Of a stretch of 42,296 nucleotides of DNA, positions 31,898 to 39,565 are shown in pieces. Both the position numbers and the translations under genes were made by a program. The notes below the pieces were generated by a model that saw only the letters and a list, made by a program, of their open reading frames with translations, was not told where the DNA came from and searched no databases. Each line of letters starts with the position of its first letter. The stretch's first letter is position 1. This DNA comes from DATGJX01 sp035279385 (GTDB lineage Bacteria > Vulcanimicrobiota > Vulcanimicrobiia > Vulcanimicrobiales > Vulcanimicrobiaceae). The stretch covers positions 1 to 42,296 of the forward strand of contig DATEHZ010000165.1 in the NCBI GenBank assembly GCA_035279385.1, read 5' to 3'.

Positions 31898-31916
31898 AGG
31901 CGGTAGATACCCGCCT
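31898..31916 (-). promoter_or_regulatory. Hairpin abutting the transketolase start codon
   Basis: On the minus strand AGGCGG and CCGCCT pair around GTATCTA, leaving only GAT before ATG 31894. It occupies the place of a ribosome binding site. It could be an attenuating element, or the loop's TATCTA could be a -10 box of a nearly leaderless promoter; neither is proven. Confidence 0.35.
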
Positions 31917-31948
31917 GTGCGTCCGGGGCCCTCGCAGGACGACCTTTT

Positions 31949-32872
31949 TTATTCTAAGCGCAAGGCCGGCAGGCGGACGACGAACTCTGCACCGGTGCCG
32001 CGCTCGCCGTCGCGTACCATGACGCTGCCGCCGTGCGCGCACGCGATCCACTGCACGATGGCGAGCCCCAAACCCGTGCCGTCGCTTCGACCGTCCGCAC
32101 GAAAAAAGCGATCGAAGATTCGCGCCTTTGCGTCGGCCGCAACCGGATCGCCGTCGTTGGTGACGACGATCTGCGCTTGCGGCCCGGCGTCGACGCGCAC
32201 GCGCACCGTTGAGCGCGCGTGACGTATGGCGTTCGAAAGCAGATTGCGGATCATTTCGCGTACGCGCCGCTCGTCGGCTTCGACGATGACGCTGGCCGGC
32301 TCGACGTCCAGCCGCAATCCGCGGTCCGCAGCGATGTGGCGATACTCCTGCGCCGTATCGGCGACCACGGCGCCGAGATCGATCGGTTCCTTCGCAAGCG
32401 CACCGGGCTGCGCGCTGCGCGCGAGCGTAAGCAGGTCCCCGACCGTCGCCGATGCATCGAGCGCCGCGCGCGCTATCGTGGTAAGCGCCTGCGCCAGAGC
32501 CGGCGGTGCATCTGCACGCTCCGCCTGCGCGACGCTCGCAATGGTTGCAAGCGGCGAGCGCAGCGCGTGTGCCGCGTCCGCTGCAAAGGCGCGCTCCCGT
32601 TCGTGAGCCGCGATGAGCGGTTCGAGCGACGCACGCGCGAGCATCCATGCGGCCGCGCCGACGATGACCAGCAGCGGCACGTCGAACGCGACGATCGTCA
32701 GCAGCACGCGCCACATCGCCGCCGCATAGGCGCGCGAGGCCTCCGGCGTGCCGAGCGCCGGCTGCAGTAAGCCGGCGTACTCGCGCCCCAAGAAGAGATA
32801 CGCGCCGGCGCTCAGTGCGGCCAGCACGATCGCGAATACGAGCAGATAACGCAGCGCGAGTCGCGCGATCAC
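31949..32872 (-). CDS. Sensor histidine kinase of the metalloprotein operon
   Basis: A 307-residue membrane kinase. Two transmembrane helices (about 5-27 and 57-78) flank a short periplasmic loop of about 30 residues. The dimerisation/phosphoacceptor helix has His102 (FAADAAHALRSPLATI). The ATPase domain has the N box NLLSNAIRHA and the G box DGTGLGLAIVQW. There is no HAMP domain of usual length. The GTG start overlaps the response regulator stop (GTGA), so the pair is co-translated. The tiny sensor loop suggests sensing within the membrane or through a partner. Confidence 0.9.
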   Translation of the reverse strand: MIARLALRYLLVFAIVLAALSAGAYLFLGREYAGLLQPALGTPEASRAYAAAMWRVLLTIVAFDVPLLVIVGAAAWMLARASLEPLIAAHERERAFAADAAHALRSPLATIASVAQAERADAPPALAQALTTIARAALDASATVGDLLTLARSAQPGALAKEPIDLGAVVADTAQEYRHIAADRGLRLDVEPASVIVEADERRVREMIRNLLSNAIRHARSTVRVRVDAGPQAQIVVTNDGDPVAADAKARIFDRFFRADGRSDGTGLGLAIVQWIACAHGGSVMVRDGERGTGAEFVVRLPALRLE

Positions 32873-33537
32873 GGTTGAAATTTGTATCCGACGCCCCACA
32901 CCGTTTGGATGACGTCGCCCGCGCCGGCACGCCGCAGCTTGCGCCGCAGTTGGCTGACGTACACGTCCACGATGTTGCTCGATCCGTCGAAGTCGTATTC
33001 CCAAAGACGCTCGAGCAGGTGCTCGCGGCTGAGCACGAGCCCCGCATTGCGCGCGAAGAATTCGAGCATGCGAAACTCCGTGAGCCCGAGTGAGAGCGAC
33101 CTTCCGCCGAAGACTGCCTGCCGCGCGCGCATGTCGATCTCGAGCGCGCCGACGACGAGCGCGTCTTTGACGGGGCGCTCGCCTCGCCGCAGCAGGGCGC
33201 GTACGCGCGCAACGAGTTCTTCTTCTTCGAACGGTTTGATCAGATAATCGTCCGCGCCGCTGTCCAAACCGCGCACGCGATCTTCGACGGCGTCGCGAGC
33301 GGTCAGCATGAGCATCGGCGTCTGCACGCCCTCGGCGCGCGCCGCACTTGCGATCGCAAACCCGTCGCGCGCGGGCAGCACGACGTCGACGATCGCCGCG
33401 TCGTACGTTTGGCGAAGCAGGTAATCCAGCCCCGTATCGCCGTCGGCTGCGACGTCGACCGCATATTTGCGGCGCTCGAGCATCGCCTGCACGGAGGCGG
33501 CGACCGAAGCGTTGTCCTCGATCACCAAGATGCGCAT
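32869..33537 (-). CDS. OmpR-family response regulator
   Basis: A 222-residue regulator. The receiver domain has the acidic pair EDN, phosphoacceptor Asp51 (AIVDVVLPARDG), LTARDAVEDRVRGLDSGADD and Lys in YLIKPF. The winged-helix domain from about residue 125 ends with RRKLRRAGAGDVIQTVWGVG. ATG 33537 lies two bases after the cytochrome-barrel gene stop. The regulator is thus in one transcription unit with the copper and haem proteins it presumably controls, like CusR/CopR-type systems. Confidence 0.93.
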   Translation of the reverse strand: MRILVIEDNASVAASVQAMLERRKYAVDVAADGDTGLDYLLRQTYDAAIVDVVLPARDGFAIASAARAEGVQTPMLMLTARDAVEDRVRGLDSGADDYLIKPFEEEELVARVRALLRRGERPVKDALVVGALEIDMRARQAVFGGRSLSLGLTEFRMLEFFARNAGLVLSREHLLERLWEYDFDGSSNIVDVYVSQLRRKLRRAGAGDVIQTVWGVGYKFQP

Positions 33538-33539
33538 GG

Positions 33540-34673
33540 CTAGAGTTTCGGCGGCCAGGGCGCGCCCACCGTCAAAGCCGCGCCGAAATGTCCCGTTCCG
33601 CCGATGGTTTGCACCTGTTGGAAGAGCAGCCGCGCGTGCGGCGTGACGTGAAAGGCGAAATAATAGACCACGTCCCGCGTGATGAAGGGATTTGCCGCGG
33701 CATCATAGCGGATGCCGAGGTACGAATGCGCCGTGGGATACCATTTGAGGCGCACGTAGCCGCCGCTGCTGCCCACGGCCGTGCCGAAGCCGTCGGCGTC
33801 GGAATCCGAACCCCACCACTGCTCCGCCTGCAGGTCGAACTTTCCGCGCGCCGCGTGCAGCAGCGCGCCGGTCCGGTAGTAGCTGTCGGAAAATCCGCCG
33901 GTTCCCACCGGCACGATCCAGCGCGTTCCGAAGATGTACTGGGCGCCCACCGTCACATCGGGGACGAGCGGCGCGCGCAGGAACGCGCCGACTTCCGGCG
34001 TTCTCGCCGAGGTGGTCTCTCCCGTCGCAAGCGGCTTGCCGCCGTATGCGGAGCCTTTATATTCGCCCGTATCGATCGTCAGATCGCCGACGAACGCGCC
34101 CGACGTGCGTTCCAACTGCACGCCCCACCGCGGCGAGGAGAGCGCGAGATCGTTCAGGCCGACGTGCGTCCCGTAATACCCGTACTGCTGCAGATCGTCC
34201 AGCCGCTGCCCCGGCGATTGCGCGAGCGGTAATTCGAAGAGCCCGGCGCGATAGAGCGACTTCGTGTGCTCGTCGTACGTCGCAAGATAGCCGAGAAAGA
34301 GCGCGCTCGGACCGCCGCCGGCGCCCAAGTTGTAATGAACGAACGCGCTGATCTTGCCGATGTCCGCGTTGGAAAGCAGTACGCCGCCGGGCGAAAAACG
34401 CCGGCTGCCGGGCGCCGGATCCTTTTCGTACTCGAGTTGGTAGCGCAGCGCTACTGCGGTCGTGCCGTGTTTGGGAAGCGGCAATTGATAGCCGTGCACG
34501 CGAAACGACAGACCGAACGAATTTAGTTCGGGAAGCACGGTGTGGCATGCGCCGCATTGCAGGCGATAGCGCTGCGCAAAAAGCGGAATCGCATTCGCGC
34601 GAGGCGCACAGAACAGCGCTGCAAGCGAAAGTAACGCGAAGGCTCCCAGCGTTCGCACGGCCTTACTGTGCAA
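33540..34673 (-). CDS. Monoheme cytochrome c / outer-membrane beta-barrel fusion (Cyc2-like class)
   Basis: A 377-residue exported protein. The signal peptide ends at PRANA (residue 28). Twelve residues later comes one haem c motif, Cys40-Gly-Ala-Cys43-His44, in the context CGACHTVLPELNSFG, then SFRVHGYQLP. The remaining 320 residues alternate polar and hydrophobic residues with aromatic girdles (LFLGYLATYDEHTKSLYRAG, YVRLKWYPTAHSYLGIRYD) and end in a typical beta-barrel strand. A single N-terminal haem leading into a porin-like barrel is the layout of Cyc2-type cytochrome-porins; the CxxCH...LN.FG...GY pattern is shared with them and with uncharacterised relatives. TTG 34673 has AGGAG six bases upstream; GTG 34658 is an alternative. 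It may move electrons across the outer membrane. Confidence 0.75.
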   Translation of the reverse strand: MHSKAVRTLGAFALLSLAALFCAPRANAIPLFAQRYRLQCGACHTVLPELNSFGLSFRVHGYQLPLPKHGTTAVALRYQLEYEKDPAPGSRRFSPGGVLLSNADIGKISAFVHYNLGAGGGPSALFLGYLATYDEHTKSLYRAGLFELPLAQSPGQRLDDLQQYGYYGTHVGLNDLALSSPRWGVQLERTSGAFVGDLTIDTGEYKGSAYGGKPLATGETTSARTPEVGAFLRAPLVPDVTVGAQYIFGTRWIVPVGTGGFSDSYYRTGALLHAARGKFDLQAEQWWGSDSDADGFGTAVGSSGGYVRLKWYPTAHSYLGIRYDAAANPFITRDVVYYFAFHVTPHARLLFQQVQTIGGTGHFGAALTVGAPWPPKL

Positions 34674-35130
34674 CGATCGCTCCTCTCATCGGCGCGCCGT
34701 AGTGGAAGAAACAGCCGTAGAGATACGTGCCGGGCGCATCGATCTGTATGAGCTGCGAGCTTTGGCCGGCTTGCAGCGTACCGCTGCTCCACGATCCCGA
34801 AACCGCGCTGCCGGACTGCGTCTGCGCGCTGACCGCGAACGGCGAACTCGCCGGAAACGCGCTCGCGCCGGCGATGGCGCTTGCGGTGTGCGCAAAGCCG
34901 TCGGAATTCACGAATTGCACGAACGATCCGACCGGAACCGTCGTTTGCACCGGCGCGTATCCCGCCGCGCTTCCCTGCGGAAGCTGCGCCGGCGAAGCAT
35001 GCAGTGTAAGATTCACATCGATCTTCGTCACTTGCGCCCCGCCGGGGGCGCCGCCGCCGGATGAGCCGAGCGTCCCGCCGGGCGTGCACGCCGCCATTGC
35101 GAATACGAGCGCGATTGCCGCGAACCTCAC
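34663..35130 (-). CDS. Cupredoxin-like lipoprotein B
   Basis: A 155-residue lipoprotein: lipobox AMAAC with Cys15, a Gly-rich linker, then a plastocyanin-like domain. The type-1 copper ligands are visible as His81 (FAHTAS), Cys140, His143 and Met148 (GCFFHYGAPM: Cys-x2-His-x4-Met, the plastocyanin spacing). It would be a membrane-anchored periplasmic electron carrier. The GTG overlaps the SCO1 stop (GTGA), and its own stop overlaps the cytochrome-barrel gene. It is a paralogue of the cupredoxin at 35662-36282, sharing AHT...SAFPA and YxxGC..HY. Confidence 0.85.
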   Translation of the reverse strand: MRFAAIALVFAMAACTPGGTLGSSGGGAPGGAQVTKIDVNLTLHASPAQLPQGSAAGYAPVQTTVPVGSFVQFVNSDGFAHTASAIAGASAFPASSPFAVSAQTQSGSAVSGSWSSGTLQAGQSSQLIQIDAPGTYLYGCFFHYGAPMRGAIVAQ

Positions 35131-35660
35131 CGCGCCATCTCCACGAGTTGATCGGTCAGCGCCGTCGATGCGAGTATCGTCTTGCGCACGTTGCCGCCCG
35201 CGTCGATGTAATACACGAACGTCGTATGCACGTCCGCATAGCCCTTGCGTCCGCGCTGCGCGACCACGCCGAACGCGCTCATGATCGCGTGCACGTCCGC
35301 GCGTTTTCCGCCCGCAACGATCCACGTGCGCGGATCGGCGTTGAAGCGCCGGGCGATATCATGCATGTCGCGCAGCGAATCGTGCTCGGGATCCAAGGTG
35401 ATGGTCAATAAGCGAACGTGCGTGTGGGCATGAGCGAACCGCTGCGCCGCCTGCGCGAATTGCGCGTTCACGAGCGGACATGCCTGCGTGCAGTGCGCGG
35501 CGATGAACGTGACGATCAGGGGCGTCCCGCGCAGGGTTTGGAACGTGAACGCATGCCCGTTCTGATCGATCAGTTGCGGCATGCGCGCGGCGAGCGCGGG
35601 AGGGGCGAGCGCGATCGCCGCCAGGATGGCGAACGCGCTCGCCCGTATGCGACCGAGCAT
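35127..35660 (-). CDS. SCO1/SenC-family copper chaperone
   Basis: A 177-residue exported thioredoxin-fold protein. The copper site is complete: Cys57 and Cys61 (HCTQACP, CxxxC) and His145 (DVHTTFVYYID). The signal peptide ends near PALAA. SCO proteins load the CuA centre of cytochrome oxidase or act as thiol/copper chaperones for other periplasmic copper proteins. Lying between two cupredoxin genes, it more likely metallates these. ATG 35660 is one base after the preceding stop. Confidence 0.9.
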   Translation of the reverse strand: MLGRIRASAFAILAAIALAPPALAARMPQLIDQNGHAFTFQTLRGTPLIVTFIAAHCTQACPLVNAQFAQAAQRFAHAHTHVRLLTITLDPEHDSLRDMHDIARRFNADPRTWIVAGGKRADVHAIMSAFGVVAQRGRKGYADVHTTFVYYIDAGGNVRKTILASTALTDQLVEMAR

Positions 35661-35661
35661 G

Positions 35662-36282
35662 TTAATAGCCGTAGCCGCCGCCGGGTGACGGAGTGCCGCC
35701 CGCGCCGCTGGGCTGGGCCGTCGCTTGCGGGCCGGGTGTTGCACTCGAGCTCACGAGCAGCACGTCGCGCATGCTGGGGCTGTTCATGTAATGATACGCG
35801 CAGCCGATGTAGTACGTACCCGGATTCGAAAGCGTAACGGTTACGCTTGCGCCCGGAGCGATCGATCCGCTTGCGTAATTCGCGTCGAGCGAAGAGGTGC
35901 CGGACGCGCTCGTCGAGAGCGTTGGAGCTGCGGGAAACGCACTCGTGCTGAGCACGTTGAGCGTATGCGCGTTCGTCGAAGAGAGATTCTTGATCGTAAT
36001 CGTCGTGCCCGGTGCGAACGCGAGTACTTGCGAGTACGTCTGCTGCGTAAAGCCGCCGACCAGGCCGTACGGAGCGGTGTTGACCGTTCCCATCGGACCG
36101 CTCGGCAATGCAATGCCGATCGTTTGAGCGCCGACTCCGGTCGGCGCGGGTGCCGGCGTTGCTGTGGGACCCGTGCCCGTTGGACCCGTCGGCGTCACCG
36201 GACCTCCACCGCCGCCTCCGCCGCACGCGGCGAGCATTGCCGTTAGCGCGAGGCCCGCGATCAGCGCATCGTACCGTTTCAT
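35662..36282 (-). CDS. Cupredoxin-like lipoprotein A
   Basis: A 206-residue lipoprotein: lipobox LAAC (Cys20), a Gly7 stretch and a Pro/Thr-rich linker to residue 50, then a cupredoxin domain. Its probable ligands are His106 (NAHTLNV), Cys161 and His164 (GCAYHYMNSPSM), and Met171 or Met166. The Cys-x2-His is normal, but the axial Met spacing is two residues longer than in plastocyanin. A Gly/Pro/Ser-rich tail of about 25 residues ends in GGGYGY. First gene of the six-gene unit; GGGAGGG lies seven bases before ATG 36282. Confidence 0.82.
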   Translation of the reverse strand: MKRYDALIAGLALTAMLAACGGGGGGGPVTPTGPTGTGPTATPAPAPTGVGAQTIGIALPSGPMGTVNTAPYGLVGGFTQQTYSQVLAFAPGTTITIKNLSSTNAHTLNVLSTSAFPAAPTLSTSASGTSSLDANYASGSIAPGASVTVTLSNPGTYYIGCAYHYMNSPSMRDVLLVSSSATPGPQATAQPSGAGGTPSPGGGYGY

Positions 36283-36347
36283 ACTTGTGCCCTCCCGAAA
36301 TCAGTTGAGGAGAGCGTAGGGTCAAGAAATGAAAAAAGTTTGAATCG

Positions 36348-37166
36348 TTAAGGATTTACAATCGCGTCGCGCATCGCCACGGCGAGGTTGCGCAGCACCG
36401 CGTCGCCGGACGCGTCGCGCGCGACCGCATCGAATGCCTGACGTGCTTCGCCGCGCTTGCCCTCGCGCAGCAGCACGGTGCCCAGCGCAAAGCGCGCCCG
36501 TCCGTACGACGGTGCGAGATCGAGCGCTAGACGCAGTTCCTGCTCCGCGGATGCATACTGACCCTCACGCGCCTGCGCAACCGCGAGGTTGTAATGCGCC
36601 AGCGCGTATTGCGGATCGGATTGTAAGAGTTGACCGAAGCTTGCTCGCGCAGCTTCGGAATCACCCTGCTTGAGCGCGACGATCCCGCGCGAGTATAGCG
36701 CGCGCGCGGAATCCGGTGCGAGCGCGACAAATCGATCCGCAACGCTTCGCGCTTCACGCAGATCGCCCCGCGCCAGATCCACCGCGATCAGATTCGCCAT
36801 CGCGGCCAAGAATTCGGGATCGCCGGCAATCGCCGAACGAAACGCTCGTGCAGCTTCGTCGAAGCGCTGCATTTTCGCGTAAGCAATCCCCGCGTCGTAG
36901 TGCGCCGTTGAGAATTGGGGCTCAGGAGGATGCAGCGTGATGATTCGTTCGAATTCCGCGGCAGCGGCCGCCCATTGCCCGCGCCGCTCCGCGTCAAGAC
37001 CGATTGCGAAACGCTCGTGCACTTCACGCGCTTGCGCGATTGCGCGCAGCGCGCGCACGTCCGTCGTGCGCGCGGGCGTCGAGCCGTTGCCGTACGTTTG
37101 CGCAAAAGCGCTTGCGGCGCTTGCCGTGAGGACGATGAGCGCGGCTGCGAGCGTCCGAACCCGCAT
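36348..37166 (-). CDS. Exported TPR-repeat protein
   Basis: A 272-residue protein with a signal peptide (ALIVLTASAASAFAQ) and at least five tetratricopeptide repeats from about residue 45 on (for example AHYDAGIAYAKMQRFDEAAR, ARALYSRGIVALKQGDSEAA, AHYNLAVAQAREGQYASAEQ). TPRs mediate protein-protein contacts; a periplasmic assembly role is plausible. Its ATG shares a base with the stop of the small upstream gene (TAATG). The stop is 65 bases before the cupredoxin A start, so it may lie in the same transcript. Confidence 0.87.
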   Translation of the reverse strand: MRVRTLAAALIVLTASAASAFAQTYGNGSTPARTTDVRALRAIAQAREVHERFAIGLDAERRGQWAAAAAEFERIITLHPPEPQFSTAHYDAGIAYAKMQRFDEAARAFRSAIAGDPEFLAAMANLIAVDLARGDLREARSVADRFVALAPDSARALYSRGIVALKQGDSEAARASFGQLLQSDPQYALAHYNLAVAQAREGQYASAEQELRLALDLAPSYGRARFALGTVLLREGKRGEARQAFDAVARDASGDAVLRNLAVAMRDAIVNP

Positions 37167-37417
37167 TACGGGGCCGCGTCGGGCAGTTCGGCCTGCTGCC
37201 AGTGGGCTGCGGAGGCCGCTTGTTCCGGCTTGCACGCCCAGCCTTTGCGGCCGGCTTCGGTAATGGGTCCGAGCAGCGAGGGATCGGCGGAAGGCTGCAA
37301 TGCGCCCTCCAGCATCGTTTCCACGGAAGCCGCCCCGGCAATGCCGGCCGCCGCACCGGCGATAACGGCGGTGGACAGTACGGTGCACAGAACGAGACGA
37401 ACCCAGAGCCTTGACAT
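37166..37417 (-). CDS. Small exported or membrane-anchored protein, 83 aa
   Basis: An 83-residue protein with one N-terminal hydrophobic segment (LVLCTVLSTAVIAGAAAGIA), then a short soluble part (LLGPITEAGRKGWACKPEQA) with a single Cys. No family recognised. ATG 37417 is preceded by AAAGGCG, and a TATACT hexamer lies seven bases upstream. The stop/start sharing with the TPR gene shows co-translation. Confidence 0.65.
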   Translation of the reverse strand: MSRLWVRLVLCTVLSTAVIAGAAAGIAGAASVETMLEGALQPSADPSLLGPITEAGRKGWACKPEQAASAAHWQQAELPDAAP

Positions 37418-37424
37418 CGCCTTT

Positions 37425-37432
37425 AGTATAAT
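37425..37432. promoter_or_regulatory. Overlapping divergent -10 boxes
   Basis: AGTATAAT reads as TATAAT on the plus strand (37427-37432, 18 bases before GTG 37451) and as TATACT on the minus strand (37430-37425, seven bases before ATG 37417). The two divergent genes have only 33 bases between them, so their promoters must overlap. No good -35 was found on either side. Confidence 0.5.
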
Positions 37433-37450
37433 CCAATCTCTGAAGAATCC

Positions 37451-39256
37451 GTGAAGCGCTGCCTGCTCGTGCTTGCCTTGCCCGCCCTTCTGGCGGCAGC
37501 CCCCACCCCACTTGTGGTGGGCAGCGTTCGCGATCAGTACGGGCTGCCCATCGAGGGGGCTCGGGTGAGCGCCGCCGGGACGAGCGCCCAAACCGATGCT
37601 CAAGGCACCTTCGCGCTCGAGGCCTCGAACGTCCGGCGGGTGACAATTGCGTGCCCGTACTGCCGAACGGTCACCCTCACGGTGCGGCCCGACGAACCGG
37701 TCGTCGCGCTCGTCCAGCGCTACGATGCGCTCGCGCAAGAGGCGCCGTCCCAGCGAGACGTCGCTTCCGTGCCGTATTCTCATGCCGAATCGATCGCCGC
37801 GCTCCGGCCCTTTACCGTGCTCGAAAACACGACCCACGCGCTTCCGGGTCCGCAACTCTCGGATCGCGGCGCATTTTCGCGCGGAGCGCTCGTGCTCGAC
37901 AACGGTATTCCGCTCTACGACGTTGCCTCAAATCAATCGCCGTTCGTCGCATTTCCGGCATACGCCCTACAGCGCGTGTCGTGGATACCGCCGAGCGATG
38001 CGTTCACCTACGGGGATCTCGCGGGCGGCGGTACGCTCGCTGCGGATACGCAGAGCTCCGATAGCTGGAGCGGTATTTCGGCGCTCGGCGGGACGAGCGC
38101 GCTGCGCACGGGACAAACGCGCGATCGCGCGGCATGGTCTCTCGCCGCGTCCGCGCAGGCGGACGACCGCCGCGAACGCGCGGACGCGTTCTTTCGCACG
38201 CCGATTGGGGACGACGCTCTCGATGTTAGCGCGATTGTCGCCCAGGATCGCTATACGCCCGGCGTGCAGGAACTGAACACATCGGACGATGGACTGCGCG
38301 CCGCCTACACCAGCGTGCGCCGGAATCGCGTGAGCGCATCGCTGATAGCGGACGGCGGCAGCTATTACGGCTCGACGCCGAACATCGATTATTCGGCGCG
38401 ATGGAGCGACGTGCAAGCGGAAGGCGGGGTCGCAACGACGACGCGCATCCAGTTCTTCACCGATTTGGGCGTTCGCGCATCGAGCGGTGATTACTGGACG
38501 TCGGGAACCGCCCTGCCGCGCGCCGGCGGAACGATCGCGCAAACACATCTCGATATGGGCGCGCAAACGGCGGGTGAGCGATACAGCGCAAAGCTGGGTT
38601 TCGGCGTTTTCGATGCGCACTACGCCGGCGGCGCATCCGGCTCGAAAACAACGCTGGACGGTGGAATGCTCGCACCTTCTTTCTCCGGATCCTATGCGCT
38701 CGATCCGCACTGGACGCTCGACGTGCAAGCCGCGGAATCTTTCGCGCTGCCGACGGTGCTCGAAGCCTTCGTCTATCCGCCTGAAACACCGGGCCTTGCT
38801 TTTGATCGCAACGCCTTCCTCGCGCAGACGCTCGCGTACGCAGACCTGCGCCGCTTCCGCGCATCGGTGACGATGCTCAGCGAGCGCGTCCGGGGCCTCG
38901 ACGTCGGAACGATTCATTCGCTCGGCGTATCCGCGGCGTGGCAGATCGCTCCCGTGCTTGCACTGCGCGCGTGGATCCTGCGCGACAACGACCGTACGGC
39001 TCCCTACGACTCGGTCTACCGTTTCGGGGCGCGGCCGCAGCCTGCAACGCTCGCATCGTATTGGCTAACGTACGAGAGTTCGGGGTTGCGGATCGATGCG
39101 ATTTATCGAAGGGACTTACTCGATTACCGCACCGATCCGCATGTCGACGCGTCGGCTTCGGCGCCGATTGCGCCGGGATGGCGGCTCTTCGGCGCTACGG
39201 AACAGCGCGCCGGAAGGCGCACCGTTTCGTTCGGTCTGCGCGCGCAGACGCCGTAG
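37451..39256 (+). CDS. TonB-dependent-receptor-like outer-membrane protein
   Basis: A 601-residue protein. A signal peptide (LLVLALPALLAAAPT) is followed by a carboxypeptidase regulatory-like beta-sandwich (GSVRDQYGLPIEGARVSAAG, TDAQGTFALEA; residues 20-90). Next come a short plug-like region (LPGPQLSDRGAFSRGALVLD, NGIPLYD) and about 400 residues of barrel strands with SALGGTSALRTG- and WTLDVQAAESFALPTVLEAF-type segments. It is smaller than most TonB receptors, and no TonB box is evident, so ligand and energy coupling are uncertain. CPYC near residue 68 is an odd cysteine pair in the sandwich. GTG 37451 gives the signal peptide directly. Confidence 0.75.
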   Translation: MKRCLLVLALPALLAAAPTPLVVGSVRDQYGLPIEGARVSAAGTSAQTDAQGTFALEASNVRRVTIACPYCRTVTLTVRPDEPVVALVQRYDALAQEAPSQRDVASVPYSHAESIAALRPFTVLENTTHALPGPQLSDRGAFSRGALVLDNGIPLYDVASNQSPFVAFPAYALQRVSWIPPSDAFTYGDLAGGGTLAADTQSSDSWSGISALGGTSALRTGQTRDRAAWSLAASAQADDRRERADAFFRTPIGDDALDVSAIVAQDRYTPGVQELNTSDDGLRAAYTSVRRNRVSASLIADGGSYYGSTPNIDYSARWSDVQAEGGVATTTRIQFFTDLGVRASSGDYWTSGTALPRAGGTIAQTHLDMGAQTAGERYSAKLGFGVFDAHYAGGASGSKTTLDGGMLAPSFSGSYALDPHWTLDVQAAESFALPTVLEAFVYPPETPGLAFDRNAFLAQTLAYADLRRFRASVTMLSERVRGLDVGTIHSLGVSAAWQIAPVLALRAWILRDNDRTAPYDSVYRFGARPQPATLASYWLTYESSGLRIDAIYRRDLLDYRTDPHVDASASAPIAPGWRLFGATEQRAGRRTVSFGLRAQTP

Positions 39257-39339
39257 TGAGCCTCAAACTTTGCTTTTTAGAATTTTTTCATGAGCGTGGC
39301 CGATAATGAAAGAAGATTCACCGGCATTGGAGGCATTTC

Positions 39340-39558
39340 GTGGCGGATAAAGTTCGCATTGTACCGACGACCGACGGCAGTTACATGATCAGCGGCGGCG
39401 ATTTCGAGCTCGTGTGGCCGAGCGGCAAGGTGCTGCAGACGCGTTCCGTCGTGTACCTGTGCCGCTGCGGTATGTCAAAGGACAAACCGTTCTGCGACAT
39501 GAGCCACAAGAACGGATTCAAATCGCGCGAAGGCGACGAAACCGCGCACAAAGGGTGA
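39340..39558 (+). CDS. CDGSH-type iron-sulfur protein
   Basis: A 72-residue protein with the CDGSH 2Fe-2S site: Cys41, Cys43, Cys52 and His56 in CRCGMSKDKPFCDMSH; Met replaces the Gly of CDGSH. The soluble fold has no membrane anchor. It probably serves as a small electron or cluster carrier. GTG 39340 has GGAGG six bases upstream. The AT-rich 83-base stretch before it holds T-runs and a GATAAT at 39302 but no convincing promoter. Confidence 0.9.
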   Translation: MADKVRIVPTTDGSYMISGGDFELVWPSGKVLQTRSVVYLCRCGMSKDKPFCDMSHKNGFKSREGDETAHKG

Positions 39559-39565
39559 AGCCGGC

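Noticed and set aside
31920..31947. CGTCC/GGACG stem followed by a T-run, as a terminator
   Set aside because: The T-run is on the plus strand, whereas the genes on both sides are transcribed from the minus strand, so it does not terminate them.
37411..37432. TTGACA and TATAAT as a consensus promoter for the TonB-receptor-like gene
   Set aside because: The boxes are only 10 bases apart, too close to work together; only the -10 is retained.
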